Shown here: positions 20,430-27,875 of the stretch, piece after piece | How the letters are laid out: each line of letters starts with the position of its first letter | Numbering within the stretch: the stretch's first letter is position 1 | NCBI RefSeq assembly: GCF_030704305.1 | Contig: NZ_CP131935.1 | Location: 434,001-498,000 of the forward strand | Direction: 5' to 3' | Length of the DNA stretch: 64,000 nucleotides | Source of the DNA: Massilia sp. R2A-15 | GTDB taxonomy: Bacteria; Pseudomonadota; Gammaproteobacteria; Burkholderiales; Burkholderiaceae_D | The notes under the pieces: generated by a model | What the model was told of the DNA's origin: nothing | What the model saw: only the letters and a program-made list of their open reading frames with translations | The model's database searches: none | Position numbers and translations under genes: made by a program

Positions 20430-21106
20430 CCACCATCGAACAAGTGCTGGACAAGGACGAAGTGCGCCAGTTCCGCGGCTACCTGGACCGGGCCGAGTGG
20501 CAGGACGGCGCCGGCACCGGCGGCACGCTGGCGCGCCAGGTCAAGCGCAACCGGCAGCTCGACGACGCATCGGAAGTCGCGGTCAGCTTGGGCAACCACA
20601 TCCTGCGCGCGCTGGGCCGCAATCCTCTGTTCATCTCCGCCGCGCTGCCGCGCAAGATCTACCCGCCGAAATTCAACCGCTACGAAGGCGGCGAGACCTA
20701 CGGCACCCATGTCGACAGCGCCGTGATGCAGATGCCCGGCAGTCATCTCAGCCTGCGCACGGACCTGTCGGCGACGCTGTTCCTGTCGGAGCCGGAGGAA
20801 TACGACGGCGGCGAACTGCAGATCGAAACCGAGTTTGGCGTCCAGGCGATCAGGCTGCGGGCCGGCGACATGGTTCTGTATCCGTCGTCCAGCCTGCACC
20901 GGGTCACGCCGGTCACGCGCGGCGCCCGGGTGGCGTCGTTCTTCTGGATCGAAAGCCTGGTCGGCGACGATGGCGAGCGCGCGCTGCTGTTCGATCTGGA
21001 CCAGGCGGTCCAGCAACTGACGCCGGTGCTGCCGGCTGACGACGCGCGCCTGCTCAAGATGACCAACGTTTACCATAACCTGCTGCGCCGCTGGGCAGTT
21101 ACTTGA
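20423..21106 (+). CDS. piuC: PKHD-type Fe(II)/2-oxoglutarate dioxygenase PiuC/YbiX
   Basis: 227 residues, the usual PiuC/YbiX length. The Fe(II) ligands are the His and Asp of [10 protein letters not shown] and the His of [14 protein letters not shown], where the Arg binds 2-oxoglutarate. The N terminus [14 protein letters not shown] matches the family. ATG 20423 overlaps the preceding stop. The gene is regularly found beside Fiu/PiuA-type receptors and is iron-repressed in studied bacteria; its substrate is unproven, with siderophore processing often suggested. Confidence 0.9.
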   Translation: MLTTIEQVLDKDEVRQFRGYLDRAEWQDGAGTGGTLARQVKRNRQLDDASEVAVSLGNHILRALGRNPLFISAALPRKIYPPKFNRYEGGETYGTHVDSAVMQMPGSHLSLRTDLSATLFLSEPEEYDGGELQIETEFGVQAIRLRAGDMVLYPSSSLHRVTPVTRGARVASFFWIESLVGDDGERALLFDLDQAVQQLTPVLPADDARLLKMTNVYHNLLRRWAVT

Positions 21107-21123
21107 CCAATCAAGGATTATTG

Positions 21124-21399
21124 ATGAAACCGACCATTGCAAAATTGATTCTTCCGCTGCTGCTGACGCTTGCCGGCGGCGCCGCTTCCGCCCATGGCGA
21201 CGTGAAATGCACCGACCGTCCGAAAGAGGAATGGAAACCGCATACGGAGCTGGAGCAGAAACTGATCAAGGAAGGCTGGCAGATCCGCCGCATGGAGATG
21301 ACCAAGTCGTGCTACGAGGTGTACGCCAAAGACCCGCAGGGCAAGCGCATCGAAGCGTTCTTCAATCCCGTCACCCTGGAACGCGTTGAAGAAAAATAA
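21124..21399 (+). CDS. PepSY-domain small exported protein
   Basis: 91 residues: a signal peptide (MKPTIAKLILPLLLTLAGGAASA), then a single PepSY-like domain with EQKLIKEGWQIRRMEM and CYEVYAKDPQGKRIEAFFNP. Two Cys remain in the mature part. ATG 21124 is preceded by AAGGA. The end overlaps the start of the cytochrome b561 gene by 14 bases, so the two are coupled. PepSY proteins next to b-type cytochromes are common in iron-reduction or siderophore-processing membrane modules. Confidence 0.8.
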   Translation: MKPTIAKLILPLLLTLAGGAASAHGDVKCTDRPKEEWKPHTELEQKLIKEGWQIRRMEMTKSCYEVYAKDPQGKRIEAFFNPVTLERVEEK

Positions 21400-21913
21400 G
21401 CTGCGCGTGTGGGACGCGCCGGTGCGCGTGCTGCACTGGATGCTGGTGCTGTCGATTGCCGGCGCCTGGTTCACCAGCGGCGAGATCGGCGCTCTTCACG
21501 AATATGTCGGGTACGCCGCGGCTGCGATTGTCGCCGCGCGGCTGGCGTGGGGATTCGTCGGAAACGCGTATGCGCGCTTCAGCCAGTTCGTGCGGCCTGC
21601 CGCTCCGACGATCGGCTATCTGCGGGGCGTGCTGAGAGGCGCCGCGCCGCGCTACCTTGGCCACAATCCGCTGGGCGGCTGGATGGTTGTCGCGCTGCTT
21701 GCCTGCGTCGGACTGGTCGCACTTAGCGGCTCGGCCGCGACTACCGATCTGTTATGGGGCTATGCGTGGCCGGTGCGAGTGCACAAGGCGCTTGCGTGGA
21801 CGCTGGTCGGGTTGATCGCGCTGCACGTGGGTGGCGTGGTGTTCACCAGTTGGCAGCATCGCGAAAACCTGGTCGCCGCGATGATCACCGGCGACAAGGA
21901 TGAACAGACTTGA
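21386..21913 (+). CDS. Cytochrome b561-type membrane protein
   Basis: 175 residues with four hydrophobic segments and heme-ligand-type histidines (VRVLHWMLVLS near residue 18, GEIGALHEYVGY near 39, VRVHKALAWTLVGLIALHVGG near 140). The start is TTG 21386 (MKKNKLRVWDAPVRVLHW is the family-like N terminus), inside the PepSY gene. Probably moves electrons across the inner membrane, perhaps for reduction of imported ferric siderophore (inference from context). The IS481 insertion begins 24 bases after its stop. Confidence 0.82.
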   Translation: MKKNKLRVWDAPVRVLHWMLVLSIAGAWFTSGEIGALHEYVGYAAAAIVAARLAWGFVGNAYARFSQFVRPAAPTIGYLRGVLRGAAPRYLGHNPLGGWMVVALLACVGLVALSGSAATTDLLWGYAWPVRVHKALAWTLVGLIALHVGGVVFTSWQHRENLVAAMITGDKDEQT

Positions 21914-21918
21914 CGTTC

Positions 21919-21937
21919 GGGGTCTGGTCCTGCGGAC
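21919..21937. repeat. Left half of a palindromic repeat split by the IS
   Basis: GGGGTCTGGTCCTGCGGAC is the left part of a 27-bp repeat copy; the rest (CTGACCCC) resumes after the insertion sequence at 23236. Its last five bases, CGGAC (21933-21937), are repeated at 23231-23235 as target-site duplication. Confidence 0.85.
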
Positions 21938-23230
21938 TGTATGGCCGGGGGACATGGGTAACACTTTGTCGGGGGACATGGGTTACACACGAAGTCCGAT
22001 TTTAGGCGGTTTTTCGAAGGTCGAGCGTGCGAATTTTCTGGCTGCAGTAGAAGACGTCCATGACTCCATCAATAGCGGACTGACGCACCGCCACGGGCTG
22101 TCCTTTCAATCCCTCGCCGATAAAGTGTTCGTCGCTGTTGTATTTGATCCGGCCGGTGCGCCGCACCATGCGCACCTCGTCTTCGGGTTCGTACTCAATC
22201 GTGGGCAATGACTCCGGATAGGCGCGGCCGCTGACCGAATACCGGGAAACGGGGGGACATTGCCCTAAGGCTTGGTGGGGCCGAATAAGGTTGTACTCGT
22301 CGCGCCAGCGATCAAAACTGGCTTGGCAAAGCTCAATCGAGTTGAACCCGTAGCGCTCCAACAATTCGCGCTTTAAGGTGCGGTGAAACCGCTCGTCCTT
22401 GCCTTGCGTTTGCGGATGGTATGGCGTGCTGTGGCCGACGCGAACACCGAGTCGTATCATCCACGCCTCCAGGGCCGACACAGTCCCGCGTCCGGCAGTT
22501 CCCCACGGCGGACCGTTATCGCAGGTGATCCGCTGAGGTAAGCCATACTTCCTGAATGCCTGGATCAAGGCAGTCTGTACCTGCTCGCCAGACTCTGCGG
22601 AACAGGCGATCAGGCAGATATTAAAGCGCGAATGGTCGTCGAGAACGGTCAACGGGTGACAGCGTCTGGCAGCAGCGTCAGTGAGCGGGAAATGACCTTT
22701 GAAGTCCATTTGCCAAAGCAGGTTCGGCGCTTCGTGTTCAAACCTGCTCAACGCAAGCTTGCCAGGGTTGGTCAAAGGGACCAACTCGCAGCCATTGCGC
22801 CGAAGGATGGAATCAATCGTGGAGTGGTGAAGGTCGGGAAACCCGTCTGGCAGAAGCGCCTTCAGTTTACGCGCCCCCCAGCAAGGATACGCACGATGCA
22901 GGTCGACGATCGTCGCTTCAACATCTCTGCTGCTTCGCCCTGGCGAGTTGGAAGGACGGCGTGAACGGTTTGCCAAACCATCGACGCCGCCTAATTCATG
23001 GCGCTGCAGCCATTTGTAGCCAGTCTTCCTGCTTATGCCGAACGCCGTACAAAGCGCTGAGATATTGGCGTCGTGAGCTTGGGCCAACCGCACAAATTCA
23101 AGCCGTGAGGACATCTGAGAACACTCCATCCAAGGCATCGTACGCTCCACATTTATTGGAAAGTACGATGATGATAAAAGTGTTACCTATGTCCCCCGAC
23201 AAAGTGTTACCCATGTCTCCCTACAAAACA
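21938..23230. mobile_element. IS481-family insertion sequence, complete, 1293 bp
   Basis: The ends read TGTATGGCC... on the left and ...CAAAACA on the right, i.e. TGT/ACA termini. A near-perfect inverted repeat of GGGGGACATGGGTAACAC type starts a few bases inside each end and occurs twice in tandem at each end (left near 21947 and 21973, right near 23189 and 23213). A 5-bp direct repeat CGGAC flanks it (21933-21937 and 23231-23235). Removing the element and one CGGAC restores an intact copy of the 27-bp palindrome, so the insertion boundaries are well supported. Confidence 0.9.
22002..23138 (-). CDS. IS481-family transposase
   Basis: About 378 residues. The N terminus (MPWMECSQMSSRLEFV, then DANISALCTAFGISRKTGYKW) is a helix-turn-helix typical of IS481/IS3-like transposases. 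An integrase core DDE domain follows: LLWQMDFKGHFPL (first Asp), ITCDNGPPW (second Asp), and QGKDERFHRTLKRELL with the Glu. An in-frame ATG at 23150 is possible, but MPW starts are usual in this family. No frameshift or stop is seen, so the transposase looks intact. Confidence 0.92.
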   Translation of the reverse strand: MPWMECSQMSSRLEFVRLAQAHDANISALCTAFGISRKTGYKWLQRHELGGVDGLANRSRRPSNSPGRSSRDVEATIVDLHRAYPCWGARKLKALLPDGFPDLHHSTIDSILRRNGCELVPLTNPGKLALSRFEHEAPNLLWQMDFKGHFPLTDAAARRCHPLTVLDDHSRFNICLIACSAESGEQVQTALIQAFRKYGLPQRITCDNGPPWGTAGRGTVSALEAWMIRLGVRVGHSTPYHPQTQGKDERFHRTLKRELLERYGFNSIELCQASFDRWRDEYNLIRPHQALGQCPPVSRYSVSGRAYPESLPTIEYEPEDEVRMVRRTGRIKYNSDEHFIGEGLKGQPVAVRQSAIDGVMDVFYCSQKIRTLDLRKTA

Positions 23231-23243
23231 CGGACCTGACCCC
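23231..23243. repeat. Right half of the palindromic repeat split by the IS
   Basis: CGGACCTGACCCC: five bases of target duplication followed by the remaining right arm of the repeat whose left part is at 21919-21937. Confidence 0.85.
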
Positions 23244-23274
23244 ATCTTGGTGAACGCCACCGGACGGGCAGGAT

Positions 23275-23976
23275 TCACGGCTTGCAAGGGACGGCAAAGT
23301 CCACGTGATAATGCTCGTCATGGCGCACCCACGGTTTCCCCTTCATGAAGCTTAGATGCTGCTGCAAATATTGACCCCTCGGAGTGACGAATAGCCGTGG
23401 CAGGTAGGCCGTATCGAAGATCACCATCGCAATTCCCGCGTGATGGGCCTTCGCTGCCACATCCAGCTGGTACAAGTGTTCCGCGATAGCGGGGAAATCG
23501 ATGCGATAAGCCCCGTACCTTCCATCCGCATCGAACTCGATGGCGTATCCCATCTTGGTGGTCAGCCCGGTTGGAAGAGCGACCGATTTCCCAGTTTGGT
23601 CGCGCACCGGGACGAAAAAGTCGACCGACAGGCCGTTCTGATGCGTTTGGTGCGGCCGAAACCGCCCGCCCGCCGGCCATCCAGTTTCACCATACACATA
23701 TCGAACCTGTGGCGATCCGGCCTCAAGCGCCCGGTACGCGGCGAGCATGATCTCGGCTGTGGTGGAGTGGACGTGCGTGCGGCCGGCGGCGCTACCCCAG
23801 GCGCTGTAGGCGGTGAAATTCGGCCCGCTGGCCGGAAGCTTGACGCTGTTCTCGATTCGCCCGTTGGCGACGCGGCCGTAGCATTGACTGGTGACCGCGA
23901 CGCAGCGAGCATGCGCCAGCAAGACCGGCAGTAGCAATAATGGAGCGAGGGCGCGTGAATTATTCAACGGTTTCAA
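23275..23976 (-). CDS. Exported MepA-like (penicillin-insensitive) murein endopeptidase
   Basis: 233 residues, signal peptide at the N terminus (ALAPLLLLPVLLAHARCVA). The LAS-type zinc site is visible: HQTHQNGLSVDFFVP near residue 115 gives His and Asp, and HDEHYHVDFAVPC at the C terminus gives the HxH pair. The family cleaves D-Ala-meso-DAP cross-links in peptidoglycan. It is somewhat shorter than E. coli MepA and lacks part of its C-terminal region, so the exact bond cleaved is not certain. Its start overlaps the end of the ASCH gene by 17 bases. Confidence 0.75.
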   Translation of the reverse strand: MKPLNNSRALAPLLLLPVLLAHARCVAVTSQCYGRVANGRIENSVKLPASGPNFTAYSAWGSAAGRTHVHSTTAEIMLAAYRALEAGSPQVRYVYGETGWPAGGRFRPHQTHQNGLSVDFFVPVRDQTGKSVALPTGLTTKMGYAIEFDADGRYGAYRIDFPAIAEHLYQLDVAAKAHHAGIAMVIFDTAYLPRLFVTPRGQYLQQHLSFMKGKPWVRHDEHYHVDFAVPCKP

Positions 23977-24349
23977 CCAATCTGAAATGCAAAGTCACGA
24001 GCTCAAAATCGTCATGCAATTGAAGATGCGACAGTGCGCGGATGTGAACGGCGCGAAATTCCTCCGCGCTCGAGAACGCCTCACCGCGCCACACCTCTTC
24101 CGGAATATCTCCAAACCTGATGTTGTAGACCTTGGTCGCTTCAATAATGCAGCGTAGCTTTTGTTGCAGGTCGTACACCTCGATGATGTCGCCGGGCGCA
24201 TAGCTACCGTCGCCGTATTCGCCGTACGGTTGGTAATACGCCTCCACCGTATCGGCGGTAACGGTTTTGCGGCCTTCAATCACGCTCAGCGGCAAGGAGT
24301 CGTCGTTCTCGTCCGCGCCCCAGAAGGTCAGTCGTTTTCGCCCTAGCAT
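23960..24349 (-). CDS. ASCH-domain protein
   Basis: 129 residues. The N-terminal pattern FWGADENDDSLPLSVIEGRKTVTADTV matches the ASCH fold, where a G-x-K-x-x-T motif lines an RNA- or nucleotide-binding groove. The rest has an acidic surface stretch and IIEATKVYNIRFGDIPEEVW, the usual second ASCH strand-helix. Some ASCH proteins hydrolyse N4-acetylcytidine, others bind RNA; no specific role can be assigned. It overlaps the MepA-like gene, an unusual partner. Confidence 0.7.
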   Translation of the reverse strand: MLGRKRLTFWGADENDDSLPLSVIEGRKTVTADTVEAYYQPYGEYGDGSYAPGDIIEVYDLQQKLRCIIEATKVYNIRFGDIPEEVWRGEAFSSAEEFRAVHIRALSHLQLHDDFELVTLHFRLVETVE

Positions 24350-24549
24350 AACATTCCGATCGCTTGTACATCGTCCACATCACGCCCGCGAATTTCAAAC
24401 CTTATGGTCGTGAATTGAAGTTGGGAGCTTTTCGATGCCGCTTTCTCATTTTAACTTATATTAAAAGCACGTAAAAAATGCACTGGAGCATGTATCGGTC
24501 GACGAAAACGTTATTGCAATGCGGTAACTATTTAACGTGAAGGATTTTC

Positions 24550-25782
24550 ATGCCTGACATTGTTTCTCCTGCTGCGGTCGCCGCGGTTGAGCCGCTTTTT
24601 AAGTTGGATCTTGAAGCCAATGGGGGAGTGTTCGCGCCGAAAACGGTCGATGAGATCGCGACTTGGGTGACCAGGGAAGTCGGATTTTGGAGCTGGCTCG
24701 ATAGTACCTCAGGGGCTCACCGGGAAGTTGTGATGATAGGTTACCGACAACTCGCTCAGGCTCGGGCTTCGCTGGATGAGGCTAGACCGCATCAATTGTC
24801 CAATCCTCAATTTTTCACGCAGAAAATAAATGAGGTGCGATCGAATTTAACCGCAGCTTTTCTGAATTGGAAACTTCCGCACAGTTCGTCGCGACTAGGT
24901 AAACGGGTCGATGAAATGCGCAAGTTAGGACCATCGAGAGCAGTGGCCTATCTCTACACACAGTTGCCATCGAATGCATCCTACCCCTTCGAGTCGCGGG
25001 ACTTGCCGGCTTGGAGGGGGTTCATCGAAGGTCTCGCCGAAAGCCTAAAAATCACCGATATTCCGAAATCCGTAATTCGATCCGCGACGGCCAGCGTCGA
25101 GGAATTGAAGGCCAAACTAGAGGAGACGATTACAGAAAAGCGTGAGGAATTGAATGGTCTGCACAGAAGCTACGAGGAGCTGACGAAGTCCATTGCCACC
25201 AAGGACACCGCGCTCAGCCACATGTTTACGGAAAGTGTCCAACAAAATCAGCAGAAACACGACGACTTGATTGAGGGCCACAAAAGCCGTATGGCGGGAA
25301 TAGAGTCTGTATTCAAAGAAAAGATGACGCTTCGCGGCCCAGTAGAGTATTGGTCTCGACGAAAAGAATATCATGAAATGTTCAGCGGAATTTTTGGACT
25401 AGCGTCGTTTTTTCTGATTGCCGTCGGCGGCGGCGCTTCAGCATGGTGGGCGGCCGATGTATTCGCTAAGGTCCCTGAAGGTAAGGCGCCAGCCGCTTGG
25501 CAAATTGCATCCTTAGGCATTGTTGTTGTGTTCGTAGCGTGGGCTATCCGGTTGGTGATTAGGCTGTTCCTGAGCCATTCGCATTTAGGTACTGATGCGG
25601 CCGAAAGGGTGGTGATGACGCAAACCTACCTAGCACTTCTTGAAGACGACAAACTGAAGGAAGAAACGGATCGTAGTCTGATTTTGGGGGCGCTATTCCG
25701 CCCTACGTCGGACGGAATGGTCAAAGACGAGAATATCCCCCATCCGATGCTAGACGCGATCACCAAACTAGCTGGAAAGTAG
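24550..25782 (+). CDS. Unknown coiled-coil protein with two C-terminal membrane spans (DUF6161-like)
   Basis: 410 residues, no enzyme motif recognised. The N-terminal 170 residues are soluble and mixed. Residues about 185-265 form a long coiled coil (VEELKAKLEETITEKREELNG and following). Two hydrophobic segments follow, near 285-305 (FGLASFFLIAVGGGASAWWAA) and 325-345 (ASLGIVVVFVAWAIRLVIRLF), and a conserved-looking cytoplasmic tail with HLGTDAAERVVMTQTYLALL. AAGGA precedes ATG 24550. The gene is visibly more AT-rich than its neighbours and lies next to the 3' end of tRNA-Pro, suggesting acquired DNA. I recall a similar architecture as DUF6161, from memory only. Confidence 0.7.
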   Translation: MPDIVSPAAVAAVEPLFKLDLEANGGVFAPKTVDEIATWVTREVGFWSWLDSTSGAHREVVMIGYRQLAQARASLDEARPHQLSNPQFFTQKINEVRSNLTAAFLNWKLPHSSSRLGKRVDEMRKLGPSRAVAYLYTQLPSNASYPFESRDLPAWRGFIEGLAESLKITDIPKSVIRSATASVEELKAKLEETITEKREELNGLHRSYEELTKSIATKDTALSHMFTESVQQNQQKHDDLIEGHKSRMAGIESVFKEKMTLRGPVEYWSRRKEYHEMFSGIFGLASFFLIAVGGGASAWWAADVFAKVPEGKAPAAWQIASLGIVVVFVAWAIRLVIRLFLSHSHLGTDAAERVVMTQTYLALLEDDKLKEETDRSLILGALFRPTSDGMVKDENIPHPMLDAITKLAGK

Positions 25783-25789
25783 GATTGAA

Positions 25790-25866
25790 TGGTCGGGGTG
25801 AGAGGATTCGAACCTCCGGCCTCTGCGTCCCGAACGCAGCGCTCTACCAGGCTGAGCCACACCCCG
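25790..25866 (-). tRNA. tRNA-Pro (anticodon CGG)
   Basis: On the minus strand: acceptor arm CGGGGTG pairing CACCCCG, D-arm GGCTCAGCCTGGTAGAGC, anticodon arm CTGCG-TTCGGGA-CGCAG with anticodon CGG, T-arm with GGTTCGAATCC, and an encoded 3' CCA at 25790-25792. All four stems pair. Confidence 0.97.
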
Positions 25867-25904
25867 ACGGTAGAAGAATGACGTGAGCTTTTAGTGTAAA
25901 AAGC

Positions 25905-26894
25905 TTAATGGTTTCTGTCAACAGCGAAGACGCACAGTTGCAAAAGGCTCTGCTTGAACTCGCTTTCCGGCAGGCCGGCAATCGCGCTCGATGCGCGCTG
26001 CGCCGCCACTTCGGCTTCGCGCCTCGTGAAGTCGAGCGCGCCGCTGGTGGTGATCGCCGCCAGGATCGCTTCGAAATGTTGCTCGTCGCCTTGCTCGATG
26101 CAGTTGCGCACCAGCTCGCGCTGCTCGGGCGTGCCGTTTTCCATCAGGTAGATCAGCGGCAGGGTAGGCTTGCCTTCGCGCAGGTCGTCGCCGACGTTCT
26201 TGCCGATGGTCTCGGCGTCGCCGGCGTAGTCGAGCACGTCGTCGATCAGCTGGAACGCCGTGCCCAGCGAGCGGCCGTATTCGCCGGCCGCGTCGATCTC
26301 GGCGTCGGTGGCGCCGGAAATCAGCGCGCCCAGCTGCGCCGCCGCCTCGAACAGCTTGGCCGTCTTCGAGCGGATCACTTTCAGGTACGATTCCTGGCTG
26401 ACGTCCGGGTCGTGCATATTCAGCAGCTGCAGCACTTCGCCTTCGGCGATCACGTTGGTCGCGTCCGACAGGATCTGCATCACGCGCATGTTGTTCAGGC
26501 CAACCATCATCTGGAACGAGCGCGAGTACAGGAAGTCGCCCACCAGCACCGAGGCGGCATTGCCGAACAGCGCGTTGGCGGTCTGGCGCCCACGCCGCAT
26601 CGACGATTCATCGACCACGTCATCGTGCAGCAGGGTGGCGGTATGGATGAACTCGACCACCGCCGCCAGCTCGTGGTGCGCGGTGCCCTTGTAGCCGTAG
26701 GCGTTCGCCACCAGCAGCACCAGCGTCGGTCGGATGCGCTTGCCGCCGGCACTGATGATGTATTCGGCAATCTGGTTGACCAGGCTTACTTCCGAGTGCA
26801 GCCGCTGGCGGATGACCTGGTTGACAGCCTCGACGTCGGCGGCAATCGATTGGGCGATGTTGTTCGTTTTGGCGTTTGAGAGGGCGACTGACAA
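25905..26894 (-). CDS. ispB: Octaprenyl/polyprenyl diphosphate synthase
   Basis: 329 residues, trans-isoprenyl diphosphate synthase that makes the ubiquinone side chain. Both aspartate-rich motifs are present: LLHDDVVDESSMRRG (first, DDxxD type) and QLIDDVLDYAGD (second). GGKRIRP near residue 52 is the substrate-binding motif. It is divergent from rplU-rpmA-obgE, the usual betaproteobacterial order. No motif is missing. Confidence 0.95.
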   Translation of the reverse strand: MSVALSNAKTNNIAQSIAADVEAVNQVIRQRLHSEVSLVNQIAEYIISAGGKRIRPTLVLLVANAYGYKGTAHHELAAVVEFIHTATLLHDDVVDESSMRRGRQTANALFGNAASVLVGDFLYSRSFQMMVGLNNMRVMQILSDATNVIAEGEVLQLLNMHDPDVSQESYLKVIRSKTAKLFEAAAQLGALISGATDAEIDAAGEYGRSLGTAFQLIDDVLDYAGDAETIGKNVGDDLREGKPTLPLIYLMENGTPEQRELVRNCIEQGDEQHFEAILAAITTSGALDFTRREAEVAAQRASSAIAGLPESEFKQSLLQLCVFAVDRNH

Positions 26895-27039
26895 GGCTGA
26901 CCTGCTAGTGACATGGATTGCGTGGATTATACGACAAGCCCGCCGTTTCAGCGGGGATCCTTAGAGAAGGCGGACGAAAAGCACTTTGCGTCCGGTAACG
27001 TTGTCCACATACCACGAACTGTTCAGCTTGTGAATGGTT

Positions 27040-27068
27040 TTGACGAGAAAAACCGATCCATGTATAAT
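27040..27068 (+). promoter_or_regulatory. Near-consensus sigma70 promoter of rplU-rpmA
   Basis: TTGACG at 27040-27045, a 17-base spacer, and a perfect TATAAT at 27063-27068. The start would be near 27075, about 75 bases upstream of ATG 27150, giving a short untranslated leader. Confidence 0.8.
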
Positions 27069-27149
27069 CACAGGTTCCCCCGGCTCTGCACATGCTCGAC
27101 GTGACGTCGTCGTGGGACATTCTTTCAACATTTGATGAGGTTTCAAATC

Positions 27150-27461
27150 ATGTACGCGGTCATAAAAACCGGTGGCAAGCAGTATAAAGTTGTCGCTGGC
27201 GAAAAACTTAAAGTAGAACAGATACCGGCAGACATTGGTTCCGAACTCACCATCGATCAAGTTCTCGCAGTAGGCGCGGGCGACACCATCAAGTTTGGTG
27301 CGCCATTGGTCGAAGGTGCAACGGTTACCGTTTCTGTTGTGGCACACGGTCGTCACGATAAAGTGAAGATTTTCAAGATGCGTCGTCGTAAGCACTACCA
27401 GAAGCATCAGGGCCATCGCCAGAACTTCACCGAAATTCAAATCGTCTCGATCAACGGCTAA
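27150..27461 (+). CDS. rplU: 50S ribosomal protein L21
   Basis: 103 residues. The [15 protein letters not shown] terminus and the basic C-terminal stretch [16 protein letters not shown] are diagnostic. ATG 27150 is chosen over an upstream in-frame ATG because it gives the standard start and GATGAGG lies upstream. First gene of the rplU-rpmA unit. Confidence 0.98.
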   Translation: MYAVIKTGGKQYKVVAGEKLKVEQIPADIGSELTIDQVLAVGAGDTIKFGAPLVEGATVTVSVVAHGRHDKVKIFKMRRRKHYQKHQGHRQNFTEIQIVSING

Positions 27462-27501
27462 TCCCCGTTGCCCGGTACATCCAGTCATCAAGGAGCTCTA
27501 A

Positions 27502-27774
27502 ATGGCACACAAAAAAGGCGGCGGCACAACGCGCAACGGCCGTGATTCAGAATCAAAACGCCTTGGCGTTAAGGTTTACGGCGGCCAGACCATCAATGCC
27601 GGCGGCATCATCATCCGTCAGCGCGGCACCCCAGTGCGCGCAGGCGAAAACGTCGGCACCGGCAAGGACCACACCCTGTTCGCGCTGGTCGACGGCAAGG
27701 TCAAGTTCGTCACCAAAGGCGTCGGCTCGAAGCAATTCGTTACCGTCGTCGCTGACGAAGCAGTAGCAGCTTAA
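27502..27774 (+). CDS. rpmA: 50S ribosomal protein L27
   Basis: 90 residues. [20 protein letters not shown] is the standard start, without the cleavable extension seen in Firmicutes. AAGGAGC precedes the ATG. Same transcript as rplU, 40 bases downstream. Confidence 0.98.
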   Translation: MAHKKGGGTTRNGRDSESKRLGVKVYGGQTINAGGIIIRQRGTPVRAGENVGTGKDHTLFALVDGKVKFVTKGVGSKQFVTVVADEAVAA

Positions 27775-27780
27775 GCATTC

Positions 27781-27819
27781 ACGCTGGTTTCCAGCGTACA
27801 CTTGTAAGGCGCAAGCCTT
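27781..27819. other. Two small hairpins downstream of rpmA
   Basis: ACGCTGG-TTT-CCAGCGT (27781-27797) and AAGGC-GCAA-GCCTT (27806-27819, GCAA tetraloop) follow the rpmA stop directly and precede the terminator at 27825. They could protect the transcript 3' end; no factor-binding motif is recognised. Confidence 0.6.
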
Positions 27820-27824
27820 CCATC

Positions 27825-27854
27825 AAAAAGGCTCTCCCACGGTAGAGCCTTTTT
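27825..27854 (+). terminator. Intrinsic terminator after rplU-rpmA
   Basis: AAAAAGGCTCT pairs with AGAGCCTTTTT around an eight-base loop, ending in a T-run. It lies directly ahead of obgE, so obgE transcription is either read-through or from a promoter I cannot see. Confidence 0.85.
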
Positions 27855-27875
27855 AGTTTTATGGCGGTACAAAAT

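Noticed and set aside
22632..22964. Small plus-strand reading frame inside the IS (110 codons)
   Set aside because: Antisense to the intact transposase, with no similarity or ribosome-binding sequence.
25790..25866. Phage or ICE attachment site at tRNA-Pro
   Set aside because: No integrase and no direct repeat of the tRNA end were found in the window; kept only as a lead for the accessory patch.
25886..25905. Terminator hairpin after ispB (AGCTTTT..AAAAGCT)
   Set aside because: Short AT-only stem overlapping the stop codon; too weak to report as a feature.
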